Below, piece by piece: positions 56,999-64,000 of a stretch of 64,000 nt of DNA (position 1 is its first letter; the number at the start of each line of letters is the position of its first letter). The stretch covers positions 1-64,000 of the forward strand of contig NZ_QGDQ01000005.1 of NCBI RefSeq assembly GCF_003149145.1, in the 5' to 3' direction. Under the pieces are notes generated by a model. It was not told the DNA's origin, ran no database searches, and saw nothing but the letters and a program-made list of their open reading frames with translations. The position numbers and the translations under genes were made by a program. This stretch comes from Quadrisphaera granulorum (lineage in GTDB: Bacteria; Actinomycetota; Actinomycetes; Actinomycetales; Quadrisphaeraceae).

Positions 56999-58488
56999 TG
57001 GGCCTCGCCGTCGCCGTCGTCGTCGTTCGTTCCCCGGCGCTCCTCGCCGCGCAGCAGCGCCTCGAGGGCCGCGTCGACGTCCGCGTCCGCCGCCTCCGCG
57101 TCACGGCGACGCGCGGCGAAGCCGTCGGGGTCGTCCAGGTCGGCAGCTGTCGGCAGCAGGTCGGGGTGGGCCCACACGGCGTCGCGGCCGTCGGTGCCGC
57201 GCGAGGCCTCGACGGCCTCCCACAGCCGCGAGGCCTCGCGCAGCCGCCGCGGGCGCAGCTCCAGGCCCACCAGACCCGCCATGACGTGCTCGGCAGGCCC
57301 ACCCACGGCCCGGCGCCGGCGGACCGCCTCGCGCAGCGCGGCGGCGCTGGGCAGGGTCGAGCGGGTGGCGGCGTCGACGACATGGTCGACCCAGCCCTCC
57401 ACCAGCGCCAGCGCCGTCTCCAGCCGCTCCAGCGCAGCCTGCTGCGCGGGGGTCTTCTCCGGCTCGAACATCCCCGAGGCCAGGGCGCCCTGCAGCGCCG
57501 ACGGGTCGGAGGGGTCCAGTCCGCGGACAGCCTCCTCGATGCGGCTCATGTCGAGCGTGATGCCGCGGGCGTAGCTCTCCACGGTGCCGAGCAGGTGCCC
57601 GCGTAGCCACGGCACCCCGGCGAACAGGCGGGCGTGCGCTGCCTCGCGGGCGGCGAGGAACAGCCGCACCTCACCGGCCGGCACGCCCAGGCCGTCGGCG
57701 AAGGCCGCGACACCGCCCGGCAGCAGCGCCGTGGTGCTGCCCGCCACGAGCGGGATGCCGACGTCGGTGGCCGAGACCACCTCGCGGCTCAGACCGCCGA
57801 CCGCCTGCCCCAGCTGCGCACCGAAGACCGTGCCGCCGATCGAGCGCATCATCGTGTTCGCGCCCGCGACCATGCCGCGGGCCTCCTCGGGGATCTGCTC
57901 GGCCATCGCCGAGGCGACGGCGTCCGCCACGCTGCTCGCCACTGGCTCGGCCAGTCGCTTCCACGTGGGCAGGGTCGCTTCGACCCACTCCGCGCGCGAC
58001 CAGGCCCGGCCTGCGGCGGAGGCCGACGGCAGGTCGGTGACCGGGTCGAGCCACAGGTCGGCCAGCCGCAGCGCCTCGGCGACCTCGCGCTCCTCGGAGG
58101 AGCTGGGCGCCGGGTCCGGCTCGGCCAGCGCGCCCTGGCGGGCGACGTCGTGCGCGAGCTGCCAGTTCACCGGGCCGTCTCCGGAGGTGGCCATGAGCTG
58201 CTGCACGGCGGCCATCACCTGGGCCATGGCCTGCGGGTCCTTCTGGAGCTGCTCGAAGAGCTGCGCCGGGTCAACGCCTCCGGGGCCGCCGAGGCCTCCC
58301 AGGCCGCCGGGCAGGCCTCCCAGACCGCCCAGGCCTCCGAGGGCGCCGGGCGGACCACCGGGTGCTGCGCCGCCGAGCGCGGAGAACAGCTGGGACAGCG
58401 GGTCCTGGGGGGTACCGCCGTCTCGGGCGGAGCGGTCTGCGTCCTCCGGGTCCTCGTCGGGACGGGGGGGCGTCGGTGTGTCGGGCAC
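56995..58488 (-). CDS. DUF2342-family putative zinc metalloprotease
   Basis: 497 residues. A Gly/Leu/Pro repeat region (about 38-72) precedes a helical DUF2342 domain with LPTWKRLAEPVASSVADAVA, FGAQLGQAVGGLSREV and FLAAREAAHARLFAGVPWLR. The family is annotated as a zinc-dependent protease; here R281-E282-A-A-H285 stands where HExxH would be, so metal binding is uncertain. An orthologue (Rv3195) lies next to the PDZ-Lon and UPF0182 genes in M. tuberculosis, as here. GTG 58488 has GGAGG four bases upstream. Confidence 0.85.
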   Translation of the reverse strand: MPDTPTPPRPDEDPEDADRSARDGGTPQDPLSQLFSALGGAAPGGPPGALGGLGGLGGLPGGLGGLGGPGGVDPAQLFEQLQKDPQAMAQVMAAVQQLMATSGDGPVNWQLAHDVARQGALAEPDPAPSSSEEREVAEALRLADLWLDPVTDLPSASAAGRAWSRAEWVEATLPTWKRLAEPVASSVADAVASAMAEQIPEEARGMVAGANTMMRSIGGTVFGAQLGQAVGGLSREVVSATDVGIPLVAGSTTALLPGGVAAFADGLGVPAGEVRLFLAAREAAHARLFAGVPWLRGHLLGTVESYARGITLDMSRIEEAVRGLDPSDPSALQGALASGMFEPEKTPAQQAALERLETALALVEGWVDHVVDAATRSTLPSAAALREAVRRRRAVGGPAEHVMAGLVGLELRPRRLREASRLWEAVEASRGTDGRDAVWAHPDLLPTAADLDDPDGFAARRRDAEAADADVDAALEALLRGEERRGTNDDDGDGEAQ

Positions 58489-58736
58489 CGTTCCTCCAGC
58501 CGCGCATCGTGAGGTGCCGAGGCGGTGCGGCGGCCGCCGCCGGGGCGAGGCGGCAGGATGTACCTCCTGCCCTCGGTGTCCACGGTACCCAGCAGCGGCG
58601 GGTGGCGACCGCCCCGGAGTGGCGCTCGCAGCGAACACCCGGCCAATCCGCACGGGACCGACGCCGGCGGGGGCGGGGCGTCATCCGCAGGGGAGCGGCT
58701 GGTTGCCGGACTGACGAGCTGACGAGAAGAGGACGT

Positions 58737-60005
58737 GTGGCGGACCTGGCCGACGGTGGGACGGCCGTGCTGCCCCTGGACGGCCACGTCGTGGTCACGG
58801 GCGCCGGCTCGCCCGCGGGGCGCGCTGTCGCGCAGTGGCTGGCGGCCGCCGGCGTGGAGGTGGTGGCCCTCGAGGACGCCCCCGCCGCGCCGACCGCGTC
58901 CGCGACGGCTCGGTCGGACTCGGCCACTGCCGGCAAGGAGACAGCTCAGGAGACGGATCAGGACGACGGCGACGCTCCCGACGCCGGGGCCGCGTGGCAC
59001 CACGTCGACATCGTCAGGGTCGACCTGACCTCTCCGGACGTGCTCGCGGCCATGGTCAGTGGCTCGCGGTTCGGCTCAGGTGCGCCTGGTGGCCGTGCTC
59101 CCGGTGGTGGTGCGCCCGCCGCGGTCGTGCACGTCGCCCTCGACAGCGACCTGCGCGCCGCGCTCGCCCAGACCCCGGCCCGTCGGCGCGAGCGCGCCGA
59201 GGCGTCGGTGCGTGCGGTGGTGACCGCCGCGGCCGCCGCGGGGGCGCAACAGCTCGTGCTCGTGAGCAGCGCCATGGTCCACGGGGCCCTGCCCGACGCT
59301 CCCGTGCCGCTGCCCGACGACGCCCCGCTGCTGGCCGCCCCCGACGACGGCCTGGTCGGTGACCTGCTCGCGGTGGAGGAGGTGTGGGCGCACGCGGCGC
59401 AGGCCCTGCCCGGCGTCCGCACGGCGGTGCTGCGCCCGGCCGCGGTGGTGGGATCCGACGTCGACACCGTTGTCACTCGCTCCTTCGAGGTACCGCGCCT
59501 GCTGGCCCTGCGCGAGCGGGCGCCGGTGTGGCAGTTCTGCCACGTCGACGACCTGGCCGCCGCCGTCGCCGTCGTCCTGCGGGAAGGGCTGACCGGAGCC
59601 ATGGGGGCGGGCGCGGACGGCGTGCTCGTCCACGAGGCGCTGGAGAAGTCTTCCGGGTTGCGTTCGGTCGAGCTGCCCGCGCGCCTGGCGCAGGCGACGG
59701 CGGAGCGCCTCGCCCGGCTGGGCCTGCTGCCGACGCCCGCCGGAGACCTGGCCTACGTCGTCCACCCCTGGGCGGTCTCTTCTGCGCGGCTGCGCGCCGC
59801 GGGCTGGGAGCCGCAGCACACCAACGAGGACTGCCTGGCCGTGCTGCTCGCCGACGTGCAGGCCCGCCGCGCCTTCCGGCGCAGTCCTACCGGTCGGCTG
59901 GGGCGTGAGGCGGCGCTGGGCGCGGCAGGCGCCGCCGGTGCGGCGGTGGCCGTCGTCGCGACCGCGGCGGTGCTCCGGCAGGCCCGGGCGCGGCGGGGCC
60001 GGTGA
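58737..60005 (+). CDS. NAD-dependent epimerase-like (extended SDR) protein
   Basis: 422 residues. VVVTGAGSPAGRAVAQWLAAAGVEVVAL is the nucleotide-binding loop; a hydrophilic insert (about 50-85) interrupts the fold. Later family pieces are QLVLVSSAMVHGALP, TAVLRPAAVVG and CHVDDLAAAVAVVL. The catalytic YxxxK motif is not evident, so it may bind NAD without classical epimerase activity. A single membrane helix near the C-terminus (AALGAAGAAGAAVAVVATAAV) could anchor it. GTG 58737 follows GAGGAC. It overlaps the PDZ gene by four bases. Confidence 0.8.
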   Translation: MADLADGGTAVLPLDGHVVVTGAGSPAGRAVAQWLAAAGVEVVALEDAPAAPTASATARSDSATAGKETAQETDQDDGDAPDAGAAWHHVDIVRVDLTSPDVLAAMVSGSRFGSGAPGGRAPGGGAPAAVVHVALDSDLRAALAQTPARRRERAEASVRAVVTAAAAAGAQQLVLVSSAMVHGALPDAPVPLPDDAPLLAAPDDGLVGDLLAVEEVWAHAAQALPGVRTAVLRPAAVVGSDVDTVVTRSFEVPRLLALRERAPVWQFCHVDDLAAAVAVVLREGLTGAMGAGADGVLVHEALEKSSGLRSVELPARLAQATAERLARLGLLPTPAGDLAYVVHPWAVSSARLRAAGWEPQHTNEDCLAVLLADVQARRAFRRSPTGRLGREAALGAAGAAGAAVAVVATAAVLRQARARRGR

Positions 60006-61141
60006 ACGAGCTGCCTCCTGACGACGAGCCCCGGCCCGACACGCTCGAGGACGACCCCCGCGACGATGCCGGGGAGCCCTCCCCGGCGCGGGTGCGGGCA
60101 TCCGACCGAGCCGTGGCGGCGCTGGTGTGCGGTGCCGTCTCCGTGGCGCTCGTGTCCGTGGTGGCACTGCTGCCCGTGCCGTTCGCGGTCGAGGGACCGG
60201 GGCCCGTGCGCGACGTCCTCTCCGGCGAGGGAGACCAGCGCCTCATCACGATCTCGGGCGCGCCGACCTACCCGACGTCGGGCTCGCTGGACCTCACCAC
60301 GGTCCGCGTCAGCGGTGGCCCGGGCCGTTCCCTCGACCTCGGCGGGCAGGTGGCGGCCTGGCTGGACGACGACAGCGCCGTGCTCCCCGAGGCCGCGGTG
60401 TTCCCGCCCGGCGCCACCGAGAAGCAGGTGGACGACAGCAACGCCGCGGCCCTGACCGACTCCCAGCAGGCGGCCACGGTCGCCGCGCTGACCGAGCTCG
60501 GCTACGACGTGCCGGTCCAGGTGGTGGTGTCCGACGTCGTCGACGGGGCCGGTGCCGCGGGGGTGCTGCGCGACGGTGACGTGGTCGTCGCCGTCGGCGG
60601 CGCTGCCGTCGCCGACGCCTCCGCCCTGCGCGAAGCGGTCCGTGCGGCCGGGGTGGGCGCGGATGTCCGCGTTCAGGTGGAGCGCAACGGGCAGCGCCAG
60701 GACCTCACCGTGCCGGTCCGGGCCGGCGACGGCGGCGCGCCCGTGCTCGGCGTGCTCGTGCGCGAGCGCGCCGATCCGCCCGTGGACGTGACGATCGCCG
60801 TCGACCAGATCGGGGGACCCAGCGCCGGTTTGATGTTCGCGCTCGGCGTCGTCGACCTCATGACCCCGGGGGAGATGACCGGGGGCAAGCGGTTCGCGGG
60901 CACGGGCACCATCGACTCGGCCGGGGAGGTCGGCCCCATCGGGGGGATCCGCCAGAAGATGCTCGGCGCCCGGGCTGCGGGGGCGGAGGTGTTCCTCGCG
61001 CCGCAGGCCAACTGCGACGAGGTGGTCGGTCATGTGCCGGAGGGCTTGCGCGTGGTGGCCGTGTCGACGCTGGCGCAGGCGCGTGACGCTGTGGAGGCGG
61101 CGGGCCGGGGGGAGGCCGGGGGCCTTCCCGGCTGTGTCTGA
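60002..61141 (+). CDS. PDZ-domain S16 (Lon-type) serine protease
   Basis: 379 residues. One membrane helix (about 37-58) anchors an extracytoplasmic part with a PDZ domain (about 165-240) and a C-terminal Lon protease domain. The Ser-Lys dyad is S274 in QIGGPSAGLMFALG and K319 in GGIRQKMLGARAAGA. Orthologues (Rv3194c, and YlbL in Bacillus) are conserved membrane proteases. GTG 60002 overlaps the preceding stop, giving a two-gene operon. Confidence 0.92.
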   Translation: MNELPPDDEPRPDTLEDDPRDDAGEPSPARVRASDRAVAALVCGAVSVALVSVVALLPVPFAVEGPGPVRDVLSGEGDQRLITISGAPTYPTSGSLDLTTVRVSGGPGRSLDLGGQVAAWLDDDSAVLPEAAVFPPGATEKQVDDSNAAALTDSQQAATVAALTELGYDVPVQVVVSDVVDGAGAAGVLRDGDVVVAVGGAAVADASALREAVRAAGVGADVRVQVERNGQRQDLTVPVRAGDGGAPVLGVLVRERADPPVDVTIAVDQIGGPSAGLMFALGVVDLMTPGEMTGGKRFAGTGTIDSAGEVGPIGGIRQKMLGARAAGAEVFLAPQANCDEVVGHVPEGLRVVAVSTLAQARDAVEAAGRGEAGGLPGCV

Positions 61142-61355
61142 TCCCGGAGCCGAAGGCTCGTTCGGGTCAAGCGCAGGTCAAGAGTTCACCAAGGGAAAGT
61201 CATGGAACATTCAGTGGTGTCCCAGCGAGCCGTGACCCTCTCGTGATTGGGTCAGGCCCTCCCGGGGAGGTCGGGCACGGGAAGGCCGTGCGACGATTCG
61301 AGCTCAGACCGACCCCACCGCCGTACGTCGGCGGTCGTGATGGAGGAAGAGTCCG

Positions 61356-64000
61356 GTGACGTCGCCACCGCCCCGCCCCCCGCGCCCGGGTGCGCCCGGC
61401 CCCGTCCGGGGAGGTCCCCAGCGTCGGCGCCCGCTCGTGCCGGTGCTCGTCGGTGCCGCCGTGCTGGTGCTTCTGGTCAGCCTGGTCGCCTCGGTGGCCA
61501 CCGAGGTGCTCTGGTACCGCCAGCTCGGCTTCGGTCGGGTCTACTTCACCCAGCTCGCGATGAGGTCGGGCCTGTTCATCGTCGCGGGGGCGCTCATGGC
61601 GGCTGCCGTGGCCGTCAGCATGGTCCTGGCCTACCGCAACCGGCCCATCTACGCGCCCGTGCCGGGCTCCGCGGCCAGCCTCGACAGGTACCGCGAGGGC
61701 CTGGAGCCGCTGCGCCGTGTGCTCACCGTGGTGCTGCCGCTGCTCCTGGGCCTGTTCGCCGGGTCCGCGGCGTCCAGCCGATGGGAAACCGTGCTGCTGT
61801 GGCTGCACCGCACGAGCTTCGGCCAGGTCGACCCGATCTTCAATCACGACATCGGCCTGTACGTCTTCACCATCCCGTTCCTGCGCTTCCTGGCGGGCTT
61901 GCTGACCGCCGTCGTCCTGCTGGCGGGCATCGCCGGAGCAGTGACGCTCTACCTCTACGGAGCGCTGCGGGTCTCTGGTCCGGGCGCCCGCACCACGGTC
62001 GCCGCGCGCGTCCAGCTGGCCGTCACGGCCGCGGTGCTCGTGGCGCTGCAAGCGGTGAGCTACTGGCTGGACAGGTACTCCACCCTCACCAACGTCCACG
62101 ACAAGTTCGCGGGGGCCAGCTACACCGACGTCGCCGTCATCGTCCCTGCCCGCGGCATCCTCGCCATCGCAGCGCTCATCTGCGCCGTGCTCTTCATCGT
62201 CACCGCCGTCCGCGGCGGATGGCGGTTCCCGGCGGTGGGCGTCGGTCTGCTCGTCGTCGTCGCCGTGGTGGCCGCGGGCATCGTGCCGGCCGTCGTGCAG
62301 CGCCTGCAGGTCGCCCCGAACGAGCCTCAGGCCGAGGCCCCCTACATCCAGCACAACATCGCGGCGACGCGTGCAGCCTTCGGGCTGGACAAGACCCTCG
62401 TCGAGCCCTACACGCCGAACACCGAGGGCGAGGCGGGCGCCCTGCGCTCCGACGCCGTCACCACGGCGAGCACGCGCATCCTCGACCCGGCCGTCGTCAG
62501 CCCGACCTTCGCGCAGAACCAGCAGGTCCGTGGCTTCTACCAGTTCCCTGCCCCGCTCGACGTCGACAGGTACACCATCAACGGGCAGAGCCAGGACGTC
62601 GTCGTCGCCGTCCGCGAGCTGCGGGCCTCCGGCATCAGCAACACCTCGTGGGTCAACACGCGCACCGCGTACACCCACGGCTACGGCCTGGTGGCCGCCG
62701 CCGGCAACGACAAGCAGTCCAACGGCGAGCCCGTCTACCTCGAGGGTGGCATCCCGGCGTCCGGGTCGCTGCCCGACTACGAGCCGCGGATCTACTTCGG
62801 CGAGAAGAGCCCGGAGTACTCCATCGTGGGCGGGCCTCCCGGCTCGAACCAGGAGATCGACTACCCCGACGACACCCAGCCGAACGGCGTGGCCCGGTAC
62901 ACCTACACCGGTGACGGCGGCCCGAGCGTCGGCAACATCGTCGAGCGGGCGCTGTACGCCATCAAGTTCCGCGACGCGAACATCCTGCTGTCCTCCGCGG
63001 TCAACCCGCAGAGCCAGATCCTCTACGACCGGTCCCCCCGCGAGCGTGTGCAGAAGGTGGCTCCCTTCCTCACCCTCGACGGAGACCCGTTCCCGACCAT
63101 CGTCAACGGGCGCGTGCTGTGGGTCGTCGACGGGTACACCACCTCGGCGGAGTACCCGTACTCGCAGCCGCAGGTGCTGCAGGAGGCCACGGCCGACACG
63201 CTGACCACGCCCGCCGGCACCGTGGCGGCGCTGCCGCCGAACCAGGTGAACTACCTGCGGAACTCGGTCAAGGCCACCGTCGATGCCTACAGCGGTGAGG
63301 TGGTGCTGTACGCCTGGGACGAGAGCGACCCGGTGCTGCGCGCCTGGGACGGAGCCTTCCCCGGTGCGGTGAAGCCCTTGGCCGACATGAGCGGCGAGCT
63401 GATGTCGCACGTGCGCTACCCGGAGGACCTCTTCAAGGTCCAGCGCACCGTGATGGCCAGCTACCACGTGACCGACCCGGGCGCTTTCTACTCCCAGAAC
63501 GACTTCTGGCGTGTCCCGGCCGACCCGACGTCCGGCCCCCAGGCCGCCGCGGGGACAGCGACGGCGACGGCGGCGGCAGCCTCCCCGCAGAGCCCGGCGC
63601 AGCCGCCGTACTACCTGACGCTGCAGATGCCGAACCAGCCTCAGGCTTCGTTCTCGCTGACCTCGACGTTCATCCCCAGCAACAGGCAGGGTGAAGCGGC
63701 GCGGAACATCCTCACAGGCTTCCTCGCGGTGGACGCCGACGCCGGGAGCGCCGCGGGACAGAAGCGCGACGGCTACGGGCAGCTGCGCCTGCTGCAGCTG
63801 CCGACGGAGGGCACGGTCAACGGCCCCGGCCAGATCCAGAACGAGTTCAACACGAACCCGGAGGTCGGCTCCTTCCTCAACCTGCTCCGCCAGGGCGGGT
63901 CCTCGGTCCGCTACGGCAACCTCCTCACGCTGCCCGTCGGCGGCGGTCTGCTGTACGTCGAACCGGTCTACGTCCAGAGCACCGGTGAGACGGCCTACCC
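61356..64000 (+). CDS. UPF0182-family membrane protein, truncated by the window edge
   Basis: At least 881 codons, open to the last base. About seven membrane helices (LVPVLVGAAVLVLLVSLVA onward) occupy the first 320 residues; a large extracytoplasmic domain follows, with NVHDKFAGASYTDV, YIQHNIAATRAAFGLD and NQVNYLRNSVKATVDAY. UPF0182 proteins (Rv3193c) have no proven function. GTG 61356 is chosen: GGAGG lies nine bases upstream and MTSPPPRPPRPG matches the usual Pro-rich opening. The 214-base gap after the PDZ gene holds no gene I can support. Confidence 0.93.
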   Translation, partial: MTSPPPRPPRPGAPGPVRGGPQRRRPLVPVLVGAAVLVLLVSLVASVATEVLWYRQLGFGRVYFTQLAMRSGLFIVAGALMAAAVAVSMVLAYRNRPIYAPVPGSAASLDRYREGLEPLRRVLTVVLPLLLGLFAGSAASSRWETVLLWLHRTSFGQVDPIFNHDIGLYVFTIPFLRFLAGLLTAVVLLAGIAGAVTLYLYGALRVSGPGARTTVAARVQLAVTAAVLVALQAVSYWLDRYSTLTNVHDKFAGASYTDVAVIVPARGILAIAALICAVLFIVTAVRGGWRFPAVGVGLLVVVAVVAAGIVPAVVQRLQVAPNEPQAEAPYIQHNIAATRAAFGLDKTLVEPYTPNTEGEAGALRSDAVTTASTRILDPAVVSPTFAQNQQVRGFYQFPAPLDVDRYTINGQSQDVVVAVRELRASGISNTSWVNTRTAYTHGYGLVAAAGNDKQSNGEPVYLEGGIPASGSLPDYEPRIYFGEKSPEYSIVGGPPGSNQEIDYPDDTQPNGVARYTYTGDGGPSVGNIVERALYAIKFRDANILLSSAVNPQSQILYDRSPRERVQKVAPFLTLDGDPFPTIVNGRVLWVVDGYTTSAEYPYSQPQVLQEATADTLTTPAGTVAALPPNQVNYLRNSVKATVDAYSGEVVLYAWDESDPVLRAWDGAFPGAVKPLADMSGELMSHVRYPEDLFKVQRTVMASYHVTDPGAFYSQNDFWRVPADPTSGPQAAAGTATATAAAASPQSPAQPPYYLTLQMPNQPQASFSLTSTFIPSNRQGEAARNILTGFLAVDADAGSAAGQKRDGYGQLRLLQLPTEGTVNGPGQIQNEFNTNPEVGSFLNLLRQGGSSVRYGNLLTLPVGGGLLYVEPVYVQSTGETAY

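Overview
The window is high-GC actinobacterial DNA. Third codon positions are almost all G or C, GTG starts are common, and genes are tightly packed with 4-base GTGA overlaps. It carries Actinobacteria-specific families: MtrA/MtrB/LpqB, WhiB1, Lsr2, SigF with its anti-sigma factor, DUF2505, DUF6912 and an Rv3235-type protein. From memory, gene order follows the Mycobacterium tuberculosis block between about Rv3193c and Rv3256c. Family content (MCP, SpoIIM-like DUF95, Tad pilus genes) would suit Kineosporiales such as Kineococcus or Quadrisphaera; this genus guess is inference. No rRNA, tRNA, CRISPR array, insertion sequence or prophage was seen.

Layout. (1) 1-5.5 kb: VapB-type antitoxin, SIS-domain sugar isomerase-like protein, short Phd antitoxin with VapC toxin, a chemoreceptor without che genes, and ahcY. 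(2) 5.6-13.2 kb: RDD and DUF95 membrane proteins, then a minus-strand operon (membrane protein, DUF4129, DUF4350, MoxR ATPase, DUF58). (3) 13.2-20.6 kb: mtrA-mtrB-lpqB, comF, hpf and a NarL/LuxR response regulator. (4) 20.6-31.3 kb: YcaQ-like DNA glycosylase family protein, a large 13E12-type DUF222/HNH protein, tandem GNAT protein, secA, Rv3235-like and LysM proteins. (5) 31.3-40.9 kb: excisionase-like HTH, CpaB/SAF and TadZ-like proteins, then pdtaS, whiB1, sigF-rsbW, a GNAT and an EEP-family membrane protein. (6) 40.9-50.8 kb: an orphan FHA-FtsK/EccC-type ATPase, the tadA-B-C-flp-TadE/G operon and lsr2. (7) 51-64 kb: UbiB/ABC1 kinase, ThiF-like protein, zinc ribbon, YgjP-type metallopeptidase, serine beta-lactamase-like protein, NUDIX, DUF2342, NAD-epimerase-like protein, PDZ-Lon protease and a truncated UPF0182 protein.

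How the genes work together. Most are housekeeping genes of the cell envelope and its control: MtrAB-LpqB couples envelope growth to division, SecA drives export, MoxR-DUF58 is a chaperone-like module, and WhiB1, PdtaS and SigF handle stress and redox. The Tad genes would build a Flp pilus; here CpaB/TadZ lie about 11.8 kb away from TadA onward.

Three window-wide patterns stand out. First, at least 18 start codons have a -10-like hexamer ([C/T]ANNNT) exactly six bases upstream, the arrangement of leaderless mRNAs. Second, at least eight stop codons lie inside short tandem duplications. Third, eight proteins carry in-frame micro- or minisatellite expansions. Single-locus highlights are a CRP-like site upstream of whiB1, three 10-bp-phased repeats upstream of the tad operon, a 48-bp perfect palindrome after ahcY, and a reading-frame flip inside the 13E12 gene.
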